Notes under the pieces: model-generated
The model's input: only the letters and a program-made list of their open reading frames with translations
Database searches by the model: none
What the model was told of the DNA's origin: nothing
Made by a program: the position numbers and the translations under genes
Source of the DNA: Salinisphaera hydrothermalis
GTDB lineage: Bacteria > Pseudomonadota > Gammaproteobacteria > Nevskiales > Salinisphaeraceae
Length of the DNA: 64,000 nucleotides
Direction: 5' to 3' (one strand)
NCBI RefSeq assembly: GCF_040361195.1
Contig: NZ_APNE01000008.1
In this document: in pieces, positions 42,331 through 51,194 of the stretch
Layout: every line of letters begins with the position of its first letter
Position numbering within the stretch: the stretch's first letter is position 1

Positions 42331-42608
42331 GGGCTGTTGAGGTGTCGTGCCCGCGCCCCGTTGGCGTCCGCAAATCGCGTCCGGCAAGGCGCGAGTCGCC
42401 GGCTCTGGGCGGGCCACGCCCCAGACTCGCAACGCCGCCGGGCGCCCCGGGTTAATTTTTTTGGGCAGCCCGCCCCTTAGGGAACAAGCGCCGTTAAATT
42501 AACGACGCGACGGCAATCCAGGCCCGTCGCTCTCGGGATTGACTACGCCGCGTTCGCTTGACGCAAAACAGCGCTTGGCGCGGACGCACACTAAACCTCA
42601 ATACGCCC
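42331..42608 (-). mobile_element. MITE-like non-coding element, decayed inverted copy (278 bp)
   Basis: Alignable end to end with the reverse complement of 14007-14301. Left end GGGCTGTTGAGG and right end CCTCAATACGCCC are mutated remnants of the terminal repeats; the TA flanks are lost. The central AT-rich arms GTTAATTT and AAATTAAC (42451-42458, 42496-42503) and the long block near CAAATCGCGTCCGGCAAGG are kept. It ends 5 bp after the pyrD stop and begins close upstream of the pstS2 promoter. Confidence 0.75.
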
Positions 42609-42613
42609 GAGGC

Positions 42614-43630
42614 TCAGGCGGCTCGACGACCCACGGCGCGGACACAGTCACCGACCAAGCCGGGCCCGGCATAGATCAGGCCGGTATAGAGCTGGACAGC
42701 GGTGGCCCCGGCCGCCATCTTGGCCGCTGCATCGGCCCCGCTCATGATGCCCCCCACACCGATGATCGGTATCTCGTCGCCAAGCCGAGCCTTGAGCGCG
42801 GCGATCACCCGGTTCGAGGCCGCACGCACCGGGCGCCCGCTCACACCGCCGGCCTCCTCGCGCCAGGTCAGCGGCAGATCCGTCCGCGCCGTGGTGGTGT
42901 TGGTAGCGATCACGCCATCGATGCGATGATGCCGCAGGCGCGCCACGATCGCGTCGAGGCCGGCTTCATCCAGATCCGGGGCGATCTTGAGCGCCAGCGG
43001 CACGTAGCGGCGCCGTGCATCGGCCAGCCGGTTGCGCTCGTCGACCACGGCCGTAAGCAACGCATCCAGCGCGTCTTCGCCCTGCCAGTCGCGCAGGCCA
43101 GCGGTGTTCGGCGACGACACGTTGAGCGTGACGTAGTGGGCGGCATCGTAGACCGTCGCGAGTGCGGTCGTGTAGTCGGCGACCGCCCGATCGGGCGGTG
43201 TCGTCTTGTTCTTGCCGATATTGATGCCGAGCACGCCGTCGTATGCCGCGCCGCGCACGTTGGCCACCAGCTGGTCGGCGCCTTCGTTGTTGAAGCCGAA
43301 TCGATTGAGCAGCGCGCGCTGTTCAGGCAGACGAAACAGCCGCGGTTTCGGGTTACCCGGCTGCGCGCGCGGGGTCACCGTGCCCACTTCCAGAAACCCG
43401 AAACCGAGCGCGGCCAGACCGTCGATATGCGCGGCGTTCTTATCCAACCCGGCGGCCAGCCCAACCGGATTCGGCAAAGACAGGCCCATCAGCGTGGTCG
43501 GCACGCGCGGTACGCGCACGCCATACAGCCGCTGCGCGCCGAATGTCAGGCGCGATAGCCAGTCGAGCGTCATATCGTGGGCGCGCTCGGCGTCCATGCC
43601 GAACAGCGCCGGTCGAATCAGCGAATACAT
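42614..43630 (-). CDS. pyrD: dihydroorotate dehydrogenase (quinone), class 2
   Basis: 338-residue FMN enzyme that oxidises dihydroorotate to orotate with ubiquinone, the fourth step of pyrimidine synthesis. The membrane-associating N-terminal helix (MYSLIRPALFGMDAERAH) and the catalytic Ser loop NVSSPNTAGLRDWQG mark class 2. GVIATNTTT and the C-terminal ALIYAGPGL phosphate-binding part are normal. The gene stands alone, and the decayed MITE sits 5 bp after its stop. Confidence 0.97.
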   Translation of the reverse strand: MYSLIRPALFGMDAERAHDMTLDWLSRLTFGAQRLYGVRVPRVPTTLMGLSLPNPVGLAAGLDKNAAHIDGLAALGFGFLEVGTVTPRAQPGNPKPRLFRLPEQRALLNRFGFNNEGADQLVANVRGAAYDGVLGINIGKNKTTPPDRAVADYTTALATVYDAAHYVTLNVSSPNTAGLRDWQGEDALDALLTAVVDERNRLADARRRYVPLALKIAPDLDEAGLDAIVARLRHHRIDGVIATNTTTARTDLPLTWREEAGGVSGRPVRAASNRVIAALKARLGDEIPIIGVGGIMSGADAAAKMAAGATAVQLYTGLIYAGPGLVGDCVRAVGRRAA

Positions 43631-43726
43631 GCCGTGGTCAGTCTGGGATACGCGCGACTATTGTGCGGGCTCGCGCCACACAGCGCACGATTTAGCGTCG
43701 CGTCGTGCCAATGCGATAATAGGCGA

Positions 43727-44737
43727 ATGACTGATTCGATTCGCCGCAACCCGCCCGGGGCCCGTGTGTCGGTGGCCCCCATGATGGACTGGACGACGCC
43801 GGCCCAGCGCTATTTCATGCGCCGCATCACGCGCCATGCCCTGCTCTATACCGAGATGGTCACCACGGCCGCGTTGATTCACGGCGATACCGCGCGTTTC
43901 CTCGATCACCACGTTGACGAGCACCCGCTGGCGCTTCAGCTTGGCGGCAGCGATCCGGCCGATATGGCGCATTGCGCCGAGCTGGCCGCCGACGCCGGGT
44001 TCGACGAGGTCGATATCAACGTGGGCTGTCCCTCGGATCGCGTCCAGAACGGCGCGTTCGGCGCCTGCATGATGGCCGAGCCACAGCGCATCGCCGATTG
44101 CGTGGCCGCGATGAAGGCCCGGGTATCGATTCCGGTGACGGTAAAAACCCGCATCGGCATCGATCATCAGGACAGCTATGAATTCCTGCACGATTTCGCC
44201 ACCCGCGTGGCCGAGGCCGGCGCCGATCGGCTGATCGTGCACGCCCGCAAGGCGTGGTTATCGGGCCTGTCGCCCAAGGAAAACCGCGAAGTGCCACCGC
44301 TGGACTATGCGCGCGTGCACCGACTGGCCGCGGATTTTCCCGACCTGCCGATGTCGATCAACGGCGGCATCGTCGATCTGGACACCGCCGCCGAGCAGCT
44401 CGATCACGTCGACGGCGTGATGATCGGGCGTGAGGCCTATCGCAATCCGTATTCGATGGCGCCGGTCGATGCCCGGTTCTTCGACGACGACACGCCCGCG
44501 CCTTCGCGCTTCGACGTGGTCGAAGCCATGCGCGATTTCATCGGCCGTCATCTAGCCGCCGGAAACACCTTGCAAAGTGTGACGCGGCACATGCTCGGAC
44601 TGTTTCATGCCCAGCCCGGCGGGCGTGCCTGGCGGCGCGTATTGTCCGAACAAGCGAACCGGCCCGGCGCCGGTCTGGAAGTGATCGACGCGGCGCTAGC
44701 GCGCGTCGCACCCGCCGATGAACCGACGCCAGCGTAG
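43727..44737 (+). CDS. dusA: tRNA-dihydrouridine(20/20a) synthase
   Basis: 336-residue FMN enzyme that reduces U20/U20a in the D-loop of tRNA. N-terminal VAPMMDWTT, YTEMVTTAALIHGD, the catalytic Cys in GCPSDRVQNGAFGACMM and ARKAWLSGLSPKENR are DusA-specific. The start is ATG 43727 (MTDSIRR); the longer frame runs into the divergent pyrD. The C-terminal recruitment domain is complete. Confidence 0.96.
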   Translation: MTDSIRRNPPGARVSVAPMMDWTTPAQRYFMRRITRHALLYTEMVTTAALIHGDTARFLDHHVDEHPLALQLGGSDPADMAHCAELAADAGFDEVDINVGCPSDRVQNGAFGACMMAEPQRIADCVAAMKARVSIPVTVKTRIGIDHQDSYEFLHDFATRVAEAGADRLIVHARKAWLSGLSPKENREVPPLDYARVHRLAADFPDLPMSINGGIVDLDTAAEQLDHVDGVMIGREAYRNPYSMAPVDARFFDDDTPAPSRFDVVEAMRDFIGRHLAAGNTLQSVTRHMLGLFHAQPGGRAWRRVLSEQANRPGAGLEVIDAALARVAPADEPTPA

Positions 44738-44788
44738 GCAAGCCGCACGGCTTATCGCACAATCACGTTTTTCACACGAGCCTTAACC

Positions 44789-45274
44789 ATGGTCATATTC
44801 AAGACGAATCTCGGCGATATTCATATCGAAGTCGACGCCGACAACGCGCCGATCAGCGCAGAGAATTTTCTCGCCTACGTCCGAGACGGGTTCTACGACG
44901 GCGTGATCTTCCATCGTGTGATCCCCGGTTTCGTGGTTCAGGGCGGCGGTTTCGACGAGAACTTCAACCAGAAGACCACGCGTGCGCCGATCAAGAACGA
45001 ATCGGCCAACGGCCTGGACAACGAGCGCGGCACCCTGTCGATGGCGCGCACCCAGGACCCGCACTCGGCGACCTCGCAGTTCTTCATCAATCTTGAAGAC
45101 AACGAGCAGCTCAACGACATGGGCACGCGCCCGGGTTATGCCGTGTTCGGCCGCGTGGTCGAGGGCATGGAAGTCGTCGACGCGATCGCCAAGGTACCGA
45201 CCGGCGCGGCCGGCCCGTTCCGCCAGGACGCACCGCAGGAAACCGTCCGCATCGAGTCTGCTGAAGTCATCTGA
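44789..45274 (+). CDS. ppiB: cyclophilin-type peptidyl-prolyl isomerase B
   Basis: 161-residue cytoplasmic cyclophilin. No signal peptide, so PpiB, not PpiA. Active-site residues are in place: FHRVIPGFVVQGG, SMARTQDPHSATSQFFINL and GYAVFGRVVEGMEVVD. Normal length. It is followed by lpxH after 10 bp, the same order as ppiB-lpxH in E. coli. Confidence 0.97.
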   Translation: MVIFKTNLGDIHIEVDADNAPISAENFLAYVRDGFYDGVIFHRVIPGFVVQGGGFDENFNQKTTRAPIKNESANGLDNERGTLSMARTQDPHSATSQFFINLEDNEQLNDMGTRPGYAVFGRVVEGMEVVDAIAKVPTGAAGPFRQDAPQETVRIESAEVI

Positions 45275-45284
45275 TCGGCGCCTC

Positions 45285-46019
45285 GTGCCCGCGACCCATG
45301 TCATCGCCGATCTGCATCTGATTGACGATCGCGAGCCGGCGGCGCGTCGGCTCGCCGGCTATCTGGCCGGCCCGGCGCGCCAAGCGGATGCTCTGTATGT
45401 GCTGGGCGATCTGTTCGATGTCTGGATCGGCGACGACGGTTCGATCGGTCCGCATGCCGGCACGCTGGATGCATTCGCCGCTCTGGCCGAAAGCGGCGTC
45501 CCGCTCTATTTCATGCGTGGCAATCGGGATTTCGCGGTCGGCGCTGCCTTCGAACGCCGCTCCCGGCTTCAGATCCTCGACGACCCGACGGCGCTGACGC
45601 TCCACGGTGTGCCTACCCTGCTGGCTCACGGCGACCTTTTCTGCAGCGATGACGTCGCACATCAGGCGTTTCGCGCCAAGTACACCGACGCCGGCTGGCG
45701 CCGCCGGCGCCTTGCCCTGCCCCTGTGGCTGCGACGCACGGTCGCGCGGCGCGCCCGTCGGCGGTCGACCGCGGCCAAACGAACCAAACCCGCGCACATC
45801 ATGGACGTGAACACGGCGACCGTCGCCGAGACCGCCGCGGAATACGGCGCGCGCCGCGTCATTCATGGTCATACCCATCGGCCCGCCGACCATCTGGACG
45901 AGGGCTTGGAGCGCTATGTCGTAGCCGACTGGCGGCCCGAGATCGCCGAAGTGTTGATCGTCGATGATGACGGCGTGACGCGGCGGCACCTCGATCCCGC
46001 CGGCGAATTCGCCGCGTAG
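45285..46019 (+). CDS. lpxH: UDP-2,3-diacylglucosamine diphosphatase
   Basis: 244-residue calcineurin-like phosphoesterase making lipid X in lipid A synthesis. Metal and phosphate ligands are visible: D9-x-H11 in ADLHL, GDLFD (D42), GNRD (N80), HGD (115-117) and HGHTH (194-198). The start is GTG 45285, as homology begins right after it; an ATG at 45298 is out of frame, and a longer frame upstream is only the shadow of ppiB. A basic insert (about 139-167) is typical of the family's lid. Confidence 0.95.
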   Translation: MPATHVIADLHLIDDREPAARRLAGYLAGPARQADALYVLGDLFDVWIGDDGSIGPHAGTLDAFAALAESGVPLYFMRGNRDFAVGAAFERRSRLQILDDPTALTLHGVPTLLAHGDLFCSDDVAHQAFRAKYTDAGWRRRRLALPLWLRRTVARRARRRSTAAKRTKPAHIMDVNTATVAETAAEYGARRVIHGHTHRPADHLDEGLERYVVADWRPEIAEVLIVDDDGVTRRHLDPAGEFAA

Positions 46020-46032
46020 CGAATACGCACGC

Positions 46033-46836
46033 TCAGGAGCGCCGGGCGTCGCGCGCAGTGAGCTCGTCCAGTTCCGGCTCCGAGAACCGGGCCTCGCGGC
46101 GTGCCGGCAGGTTGTACGGCCCGGGCGGTCCGCCGTTCATGTACTCGTCGAGCAAGGCGAAGAACGTGGTGTCCGGGTCGAGACCGCGCGGTTCGGCGAA
46201 ATAACGAAACCAGCGCGTGCCGATTTCTACATGCGGCACTTCCTCTTCGAGAATCTGCTCGAAGATCGCCACCGTCTTGGCGTCGCCGACGCGCTTGAGC
46301 TTGTCGATGATGCCGGGCGTGACGTCCAGCCCGCGCGCTTCGAGCACGCGCGGCACAAGCGCCATGCGTACCATCGGGTCATGGGCGGTCTTGACCGCCA
46401 TCTCCCAGAGCCCGTTGTGGGCATCGAAATCGCCGTAGGTATAGCCGAAATCGGCCAGCCGATCGTTGAGCATCTCGAAATGACGCGATTCGTCAGCCGC
46501 CATCGACAGCCAGTCGGCGTAATAATCCGCCGGCAGACCACGATAGCGATACGCCGCATCCAGGCCGAGATTGATGGCGTTGAACTCGATATGCGCGATG
46601 GCATGAATCAGCGCGGCCCGACCGTATTCGGTCCCCAGCCCGCGCCGGGCCAGTTTCGCCGGATGAACCAACGCCGGGCGCTCGGGGCGGCCCGGCACCG
46701 GCACCTCGTCGGCCACGCCGGACGATCGCGCCAGCCCGCTCGAGTCGGCCGCGTGCAAGGCCCGCGTGGCCAGACATTTGGCCCGCGGGTCACGCGCCAT
46801 GAGCGCGGCATGCACGTCGTCCGGCGTCATCGTCAC
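46033..46836 (-). CDS. DUF455 family ferritin-like protein
   Basis: 267-residue protein with a four-helix ferritin-like fold predicted from spaced carboxylate/His motifs: HAIAHIEFNAINLGLD (80s), DWLSMAADESRHFEML (about 110-122) and EQILEEEVPHVEIG (about 195-208). A di-iron site is likely from these ExxH pairs. The reaction is unknown; DUF455 proteins have been compared with MiaE-like di-iron hydroxylases. GTG 46836 overlaps the metZ stop (GTGA); an ATG two codons on is an alternative. Co-expressed with metZ. Confidence 0.85.
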   Translation of the reverse strand: MTMTPDDVHAALMARDPRAKCLATRALHAADSSGLARSSGVADEVPVPGRPERPALVHPAKLARRGLGTEYGRAALIHAIAHIEFNAINLGLDAAYRYRGLPADYYADWLSMAADESRHFEMLNDRLADFGYTYGDFDAHNGLWEMAVKTAHDPMVRMALVPRVLEARGLDVTPGIIDKLKRVGDAKTVAIFEQILEEEVPHVEIGTRWFRYFAEPRGLDPDTTFFALLDEYMNGGPPGPYNLPARREARFSEPELDELTARDARRS

Positions 46837-48023
46837 GCCGCCAGGCCGCGCCAGAGGTCCGCGATGATGTCGTCGACGTTTTCCAGCCCGACCGAGACCC
46901 GGACCAGCCCGTCGCCGATACCGGCGCGCGCGCGGTCCTCGGCCGAAATGCGGGCATGGGTCGTGCTGGCCGGATGGACGATCGTCGTCCGCGTATCACC
47001 GAGATTCGCGGTGATCGACAGCATCTGCGTCGAATTGATCAGCTTGAACGCGCCTTCGCGCCCGCCTTTCACATCAAACGATACGATGCCGCCGAAACCG
47101 CCCGGCTGCTGTTTGGCGGCCAGATCGTGCTGTGGATGCGATGTCAGCCCCGGGTAATAGACATGCTCGACGCCCGGCTGGCTCTCCAGCCACTGCGCGA
47201 CCCGTCCGGCATTTTCGCAGTGGGCGCGCATGCGCACTTCCAGCGTTTCCAGTGCCTTGTAGAACACCCAGGCGTTGAACGGGCTCATGCTCGGCCCGCA
47301 GGTGCGCAGGAAGCGAAAGACGCGTTCACCGACCACGTCGGCATCGCCGACGACGGCACCGCCCAGCGCGCGGCCCTGGCCGTCGATATATTTCGTGGCC
47401 GAGTGCGTCACGATATGCGCGCCGAGCTCGAGCGGTCGCTGCAAGGCCGGCGTACAGAAACAGTTGTCGACCACCAGCCAGGCGCCGTGATCGTCCGCCA
47501 GCGCGCCAAGCGCGCCCAGATCGACGATCTCGGTCAGCGGGTTGGACGGCGTTTCCACGAACAGCATCTTCGTGTTCGGCTCGATCGCCGCTTTCCAGGC
47601 CTCGACATCGTCCGGCGCGACATAGGTCGTGCGGATGCCGAGCTTGCCTAGATAGTTGTTGAACATCCCGATGGTGGAACCGAACAACGTATGTGCAGCG
47701 ACGATATGATCGCCCGATTCGAGCGTCGCCAGGCAGGTCGCGAGAATCGCGGACATGCCGGACCCGGTCGCCACGCAGGCTTCGCCACCTTCCATGGCGG
47801 CCAGACGATCGCAGAATGCATCGACGGTCGGGTTAGTGAAGCGGGAGTAGATGTTGCCCGGTTCTTCGCCGGCAAAGCGCGCCGCGCAGGCTTCGGCCGA
47901 GTCGAACACGAAGCTCGACGTCATGTAGATGGCGCTGCTGTGCTCGCCGTCGGGGCCGCGATGCGTACCCGCCCGCACGCCGCGGGTGGCCGTTCCCCAT
48001 TCCGGGTCGTAATCGATGGTCAT
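46833..48023 (-). CDS. metZ: O-succinylhomoserine sulfhydrylase
   Basis: 396-residue PLP enzyme of the Cys/Met metabolism family that makes homocysteine from O-succinylhomoserine and sulfide, the direct route used by Pseudomonas. The PLP lysine is in SATKYIDGQGR, with VETPSNPLTEIVDL and SVGLEN(V)DDI C-terminal signatures. The start is ATG 48023 with GGAG 8 nt upstream; an upstream in-frame ATG at 48065 lies inside the leader terminator. Its leader carries an intrinsic terminator only 29 bp before the start. The next gene is coupled by overlap. Confidence 0.95.
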   Translation of the reverse strand: MTIDYDPEWGTATRGVRAGTHRGPDGEHSSAIYMTSSFVFDSAEACAARFAGEEPGNIYSRFTNPTVDAFCDRLAAMEGGEACVATGSGMSAILATCLATLESGDHIVAAHTLFGSTIGMFNNYLGKLGIRTTYVAPDDVEAWKAAIEPNTKMLFVETPSNPLTEIVDLGALGALADDHGAWLVVDNCFCTPALQRPLELGAHIVTHSATKYIDGQGRALGGAVVGDADVVGERVFRFLRTCGPSMSPFNAWVFYKALETLEVRMRAHCENAGRVAQWLESQPGVEHVYYPGLTSHPQHDLAAKQQPGGFGGIVSFDVKGGREGAFKLINSTQMLSITANLGDTRTTIVHPASTTHARISAEDRARAGIGDGLVRVSVGLENVDDIIADLWRGLAA

Positions 48024-48169
48024 GGCGTCTCCTATAAGAAGCGGCGGGCACAAAAAAGCCTGCACACGGCAGGCGGTGTCCTTTGACGCCCGCTTAGCTG
48101 ATGATTCGATCGCGAAAAATCGCGATCCGCGCCCGCAAGCTGTGCAAATCGGCGCGTGACGCGAGTATG
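48024..48169 (-). promoter_or_regulatory. metZ leader with possible attenuation
   Basis: Candidate promoter: -35 TTGATG (48187-48192), 17-bp spacer, -10 CATACT (48164-48169). The leader then has an 8-bp hairpin GATCGCGA-TTTT-TCGCGATC (48108-48127) and a terminator hairpin just upstream of the ribosome-binding site. Leader bases TGCACA (48141-48146) can pair with TGTGCA (48061-48066) inside the terminator, an antiterminator option. I do not recognise a known SAM or SAH riboswitch, nor a leader peptide. Confidence 0.5.
48052..48074 (-). terminator. Rho-independent terminator in the metZ leader
   Basis: Minus strand GCCTGC-CGTGT-GCAGGC followed by TTTTTTG (stem 48058-48074, T-run 48052-48057). 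It lies 29 bp upstream of the metZ ATG, so it must be bypassed or read through for metZ expression unless a promoter sits after it. Confidence 0.75.
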
Positions 48170-48175
48170 CCGGGC

Positions 48176-48204
48176 GGCCCGGGGCACATCAAGCACGCCG
48201 GGCC
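48176..48204 (-). terminator. hairpin just downstream of purF
   Basis: Stem GGCCCGG / CCGGGCC (48176-48182, 48198-48204) with a 15-nt loop, about 15 bp after the purF stop. No U-run. It overlaps the candidate metZ -35 region. Confidence 0.45.
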
Positions 48205-48218
48205 ACATCCGCAGACGT

Positions 48219-49730
48219 TTAAGCGTCGTTATGGATTTCCAGCACGGCGTTGTCTTTCTTGCGCCGGGCTTCGCGGTTGGCATCGGCCCGGAACAGCTCG
48301 AGCTGCTCGAGATATTCGGGCGAGACGTCGGCGGTGACGTACTGACCCGTGAACACCGAATCCTCGTAACTCTGCAGCGCATCATTACCGACCGACACCG
48401 CGCGCTTGAGGTCTTCCATGTCCTGGTAGATCAGCTTGTCGGCGCCAATGATCTCGGTGATTTCCTCATCCGAATGGCCGTGGGCCACTAGCTCCGTCGC
48501 GCTCGGCATGTCGATGCCGTACACGTTGGGATAACGCACCGGCGGCGCGGCCGAGGCAAAGTACACCTTGTTGGCGCCGGCCTCGCGGGCCATCTCGATG
48601 ATCTGGCGCGACGTGGTGCCGCGTACGATCGAGTCGTCGACCAGCAGCACGTTCTTGCCGGCAAATTCCAGATCGATCGGGTTGAGCTTCTTGCGCACGG
48701 ATTTCACGCGCTGCTGCTGGCCCGGCATGATGAACGTACGGCCGATATAGCGATTCTTGATGAAGCCTTCGCGGTATTTCACGTCGAGCTGGCTCGCCAG
48801 CTCGACCGCCGCCGTTCGGCTGGTCGACGGAATCGGGATGACTACATCGATATCGTGATCCGGCCATTCGCGCTGAATCTTGTCGGCCAGATACGTACCC
48901 ATCCGCAGACGCGCCTTGTAGACATAGACATCGTCGATAACGGAGTCCGGCCGCGCCAGATAAACGTATTCGAAGATACAGGGCGAGTGATGCGTATGGT
49001 CGGCGCACTGCCGAACATGGATCTCGCCGTCGAGCGTGATGACCACGGCCTCGCCCGGCCGGATATCCCCGATACGCTCGAAGCCGAGGGCATCCAGCGC
49101 CACCGACTCGGAAGCGATCATGTAATCGGTGCCCTGCTCCGTCTCGCGCTTGCCGTAGACCACCGGCCGGATACCGTTGGGATCGCGAAAGCCCACTAGG
49201 CCATAGCCGCTAATCAACGCGGTTGCGGCATAGCCACCGCGACAACGTCGATGCACGGCGCCGACCGCTTCGAAAATGTCCTCGGGCGCGAGCTGCAGAC
49301 TCTCGCTCTGCATCAGCTCGTGGGCGAACACATTGAGCAGGATCTCGGTATCCGAATCGGTGTTCAGATGGCGCCGATCGGACCGATAAAGCTCGTCCTT
49401 GAGCTGGTCGGCATTGGTGAGGTTGCCGTTATGCGAGAGGCAGATACCGTACGGGGTGTTCACATAGAACGGCTGCGCCTCAGCCGAGGAATCGAGGCCG
49501 GCCGTGGGATAGCGCACATGCCCAACGCCGGCGTTGCCGACCAGCCGTAGCATGTGATCGGTGCGGAACACATCACGAACGAGGCCGTTCGCCTTGCGCA
49601 AATACATGCGCCGGCCGTCCGTGGTGACGATGCCGGCCGCATCCTGACCGCGGTGCTGGAGCACCGTCAGTGCATCGTAAATATCCTGATTAACCGGGGA
49701 GGTCGAAACCATCCCAACAATGCCGCACAT
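48219..49730 (-). CDS. purF: amidophosphoribosyltransferase
   Basis: 503-residue first enzyme of purine synthesis (PRPP and glutamine to phosphoribosylamine). The N-terminal MCGIVGMVS exposes catalytic Cys2 after Met removal. The glutaminase domain continues with YAGLDS-like and NGNLTN loops. The PRTase domain holds the PRPP motif NVLLVDDSIVRGTTS (about 367-381). It belongs to the conserved run purF-cvpA-SPOR-folC, transcribed from the cvpA side; 33 bp follow cvpA. Confidence 0.97.
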   Translation of the reverse strand: MCGIVGMVSTSPVNQDIYDALTVLQHRGQDAAGIVTTDGRRMYLRKANGLVRDVFRTDHMLRLVGNAGVGHVRYPTAGLDSSAEAQPFYVNTPYGICLSHNGNLTNADQLKDELYRSDRRHLNTDSDTEILLNVFAHELMQSESLQLAPEDIFEAVGAVHRRCRGGYAATALISGYGLVGFRDPNGIRPVVYGKRETEQGTDYMIASESVALDALGFERIGDIRPGEAVVITLDGEIHVRQCADHTHHSPCIFEYVYLARPDSVIDDVYVYKARLRMGTYLADKIQREWPDHDIDVVIPIPSTSRTAAVELASQLDVKYREGFIKNRYIGRTFIMPGQQQRVKSVRKKLNPIDLEFAGKNVLLVDDSIVRGTTSRQIIEMAREAGANKVYFASAAPPVRYPNVYGIDMPSATELVAHGHSDEEITEIIGADKLIYQDMEDLKRAVSVGNDALQSYEDSVFTGQYVTADVSPEYLEQLELFRADANREARRKKDNAVLEIHNDA

Positions 49731-49763
49731 AAGCCAGTCGCTCGGTTTAGAGAAGGAAGAATG

Positions 49764-50303
49764 TCAGGTGGTCGAGGTCGTCGTGCTGTTCGCGGGCAGC
49801 GTCGACGGCGCGTCCGGGTAGCGGATTGCATTCGCGATATCGGGCGGCAGATAGCTGCGCACCCAAAGCGCACCGGCTTCAAGCTGCCCGATGAAGATGG
49901 AACGCTGCCACCAGCTGTCGCGCGGCACCGGCGTGACGCCGGCCAGCAGGACCAGAACAATAAGGACGGCGACGCCGCGCACAACCCCGAACACGATGCC
50001 GACCGCGCGATCGGTGCCCGCAAAACCTGTCTGGTTGATCAGCCGGCCGAGCAGGTAATTCACGATGGCTCCGGCCACCAGCACGACCAGGAAAATAATG
50101 GCGAAGGCCGCCGCAAGCCGCGCCGAATCGGAGTGGATCCACTGTCGGAGGTAAGCAGACCCGGGCTGCGCCAGGATGAAGGCAAGATAGAAGGCTAGAA
50201 TCCAAGTCGCCAATCCGAGCGCCTCCCGCAGGAAGCCACGGAAGAAACCGATGATCGCCGACAGTGCGACGACCACGACGATAGCGACGTCGATCCAGAT
50301 CAT
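49764..50303 (-). CDS. cvpA: CvpA family membrane protein
   Basis: 179-residue inner-membrane protein with four hydrophobic segments and the family pattern WIDVAIVVVVALSAIIGFFRGFLREALG. In E. coli it is encoded before purF, needed for colicin V production, and linked to envelope stability; its biochemical role is not settled. Order and strand (dedD-like, cvpA, purF) are conserved. Confidence 0.93.
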   Translation of the reverse strand: MIWIDVAIVVVVALSAIIGFFRGFLREALGLATWILAFYLAFILAQPGSAYLRQWIHSDSARLAAAFAIIFLVVLVAGAIVNYLLGRLINQTGFAGTDRAVGIVFGVVRGVAVLIVLVLLAGVTPVPRDSWWQRSIFIGQLEAGALWVRSYLPPDIANAIRYPDAPSTLPANSTTTSTT

Positions 50304-50372
50304 GCGAGCCAGCCGCCGGGGCGAGACGCCTCAATCATAGCAAATTTTCGCCCCGTTCGCGGCCGGCACAGA

Positions 50373-51194
50373 TCACGGCAGTTGACGCACCAGGCCCTTG
50401 TGCCCGGCCTTGGCAAGCCGATCGGCGGCCGACTGCGCAGCCTGCTTGCTGTCGAACGGGCCGATGTTCACGCGATACCACGTCTTGCCGTTGACTTGCC
50501 CCGGGGTATAGGACGCGGGGAACTGGCCCTTGAGGTTCTTGGCCAGATCCTCGGCATTGCCGCGCTCGCTGAAACTGGCCACCTGCACCACCCAGCCCTG
50601 GATGCTGGATTTCTCAAGGCCGGAGGCACTGGATTTCTGCGTGTTCGACGCCTTTGCATTGTCTTGCGAGGCACGCGACATCGAAGACGCCCCATAGTCG
50701 TGCGAACTCGACTGGCTTGGGGCCGTCTGCTTCTCGGATGACGACGCGCGTGCGGCCGGCGCCGATGATGGGCTCGACTTGGCCTTCGGTGGCGCCGAAG
50801 CGCTCGCAGCAGGCGTCGCATTCGAAGAATCGGACGCGCCGCCGGCGTTGCCGTGTACCGGAGGGGTGGAAAATTGCGATGAGCTCTGCGGGGATACCGC
50901 GTCCGGATTGGCCGATTGCTGGTTGGCGTCGCCGCTGGACGAGCCCGCGCCGGATGTCGACGCCTGAGACCGCGCGCCGCCATTCTCGGACTGACCTTCC
51001 TGGGCGTTTTCCTGGTCATTCTGGCTGGCCGGCTCGGCCTTGCCATCGGGCTGCACGTCATACACGCGCATCGACCCGCGGCCGTTGTCCTGGCTGCCGC
51101 CATGCATGCAACGCGACAACAACAACGGCGCCAACACGCCGATGACTACCAGAATGGCGACGCCGATCAGGCGTTTTTTCATCACATCATTCAT
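50373..51194 (-). CDS. dedD: SPOR domain protein (DedD-like)
   Basis: 273-residue cell-division-associated protein: a short cytoplasmic tail, one membrane helix (about 8-27), a long Ser/Ala/Gln-rich periplasmic linker (about 45-195), and a C-terminal SPOR domain (about 197-273; WVVQVASFSERGNAEDLAKNL) that binds denuded septal glycans. The position between folC and cvpA is that of dedD. The start overlaps the folC stop (ATGA). Confidence 0.88.
   Translation of the reverse strand: MNDVMKKRLIGVAILVVIGVLAPLLLSRCMHGGSQDNGRGSMRVYDVQPDGKAEPASQNDQENAQEGQSENGGARSQASTSGAGSSSGDANQQSANPDAVSPQSSSQFSTPPVHGNAGGASDSSNATPAASASAPPKAKSSPSSAPAARASSSEKQTAPSQSSSHDYGASSMSRASQDNAKASNTQKSSASGLEKSSIQGWVVQVASFSERGNAEDLAKNLKGQFPASYTPGQVNGKTWYRVNIGPFDSKQAAQSAADRLAKAGHKGLVRQLP

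Noticed and set aside
44982..45284. Upstream extension of lpxH
   Set aside because: It is the frame-shifted shadow of ppiB; calcineurin-like homology begins at GTG 45285.
48060..48218. SAM-I, SAM-II or SAH riboswitch before metZ
   Set aside because: None of the conserved core sequences I know could be placed; only terminator and hairpins are visible.
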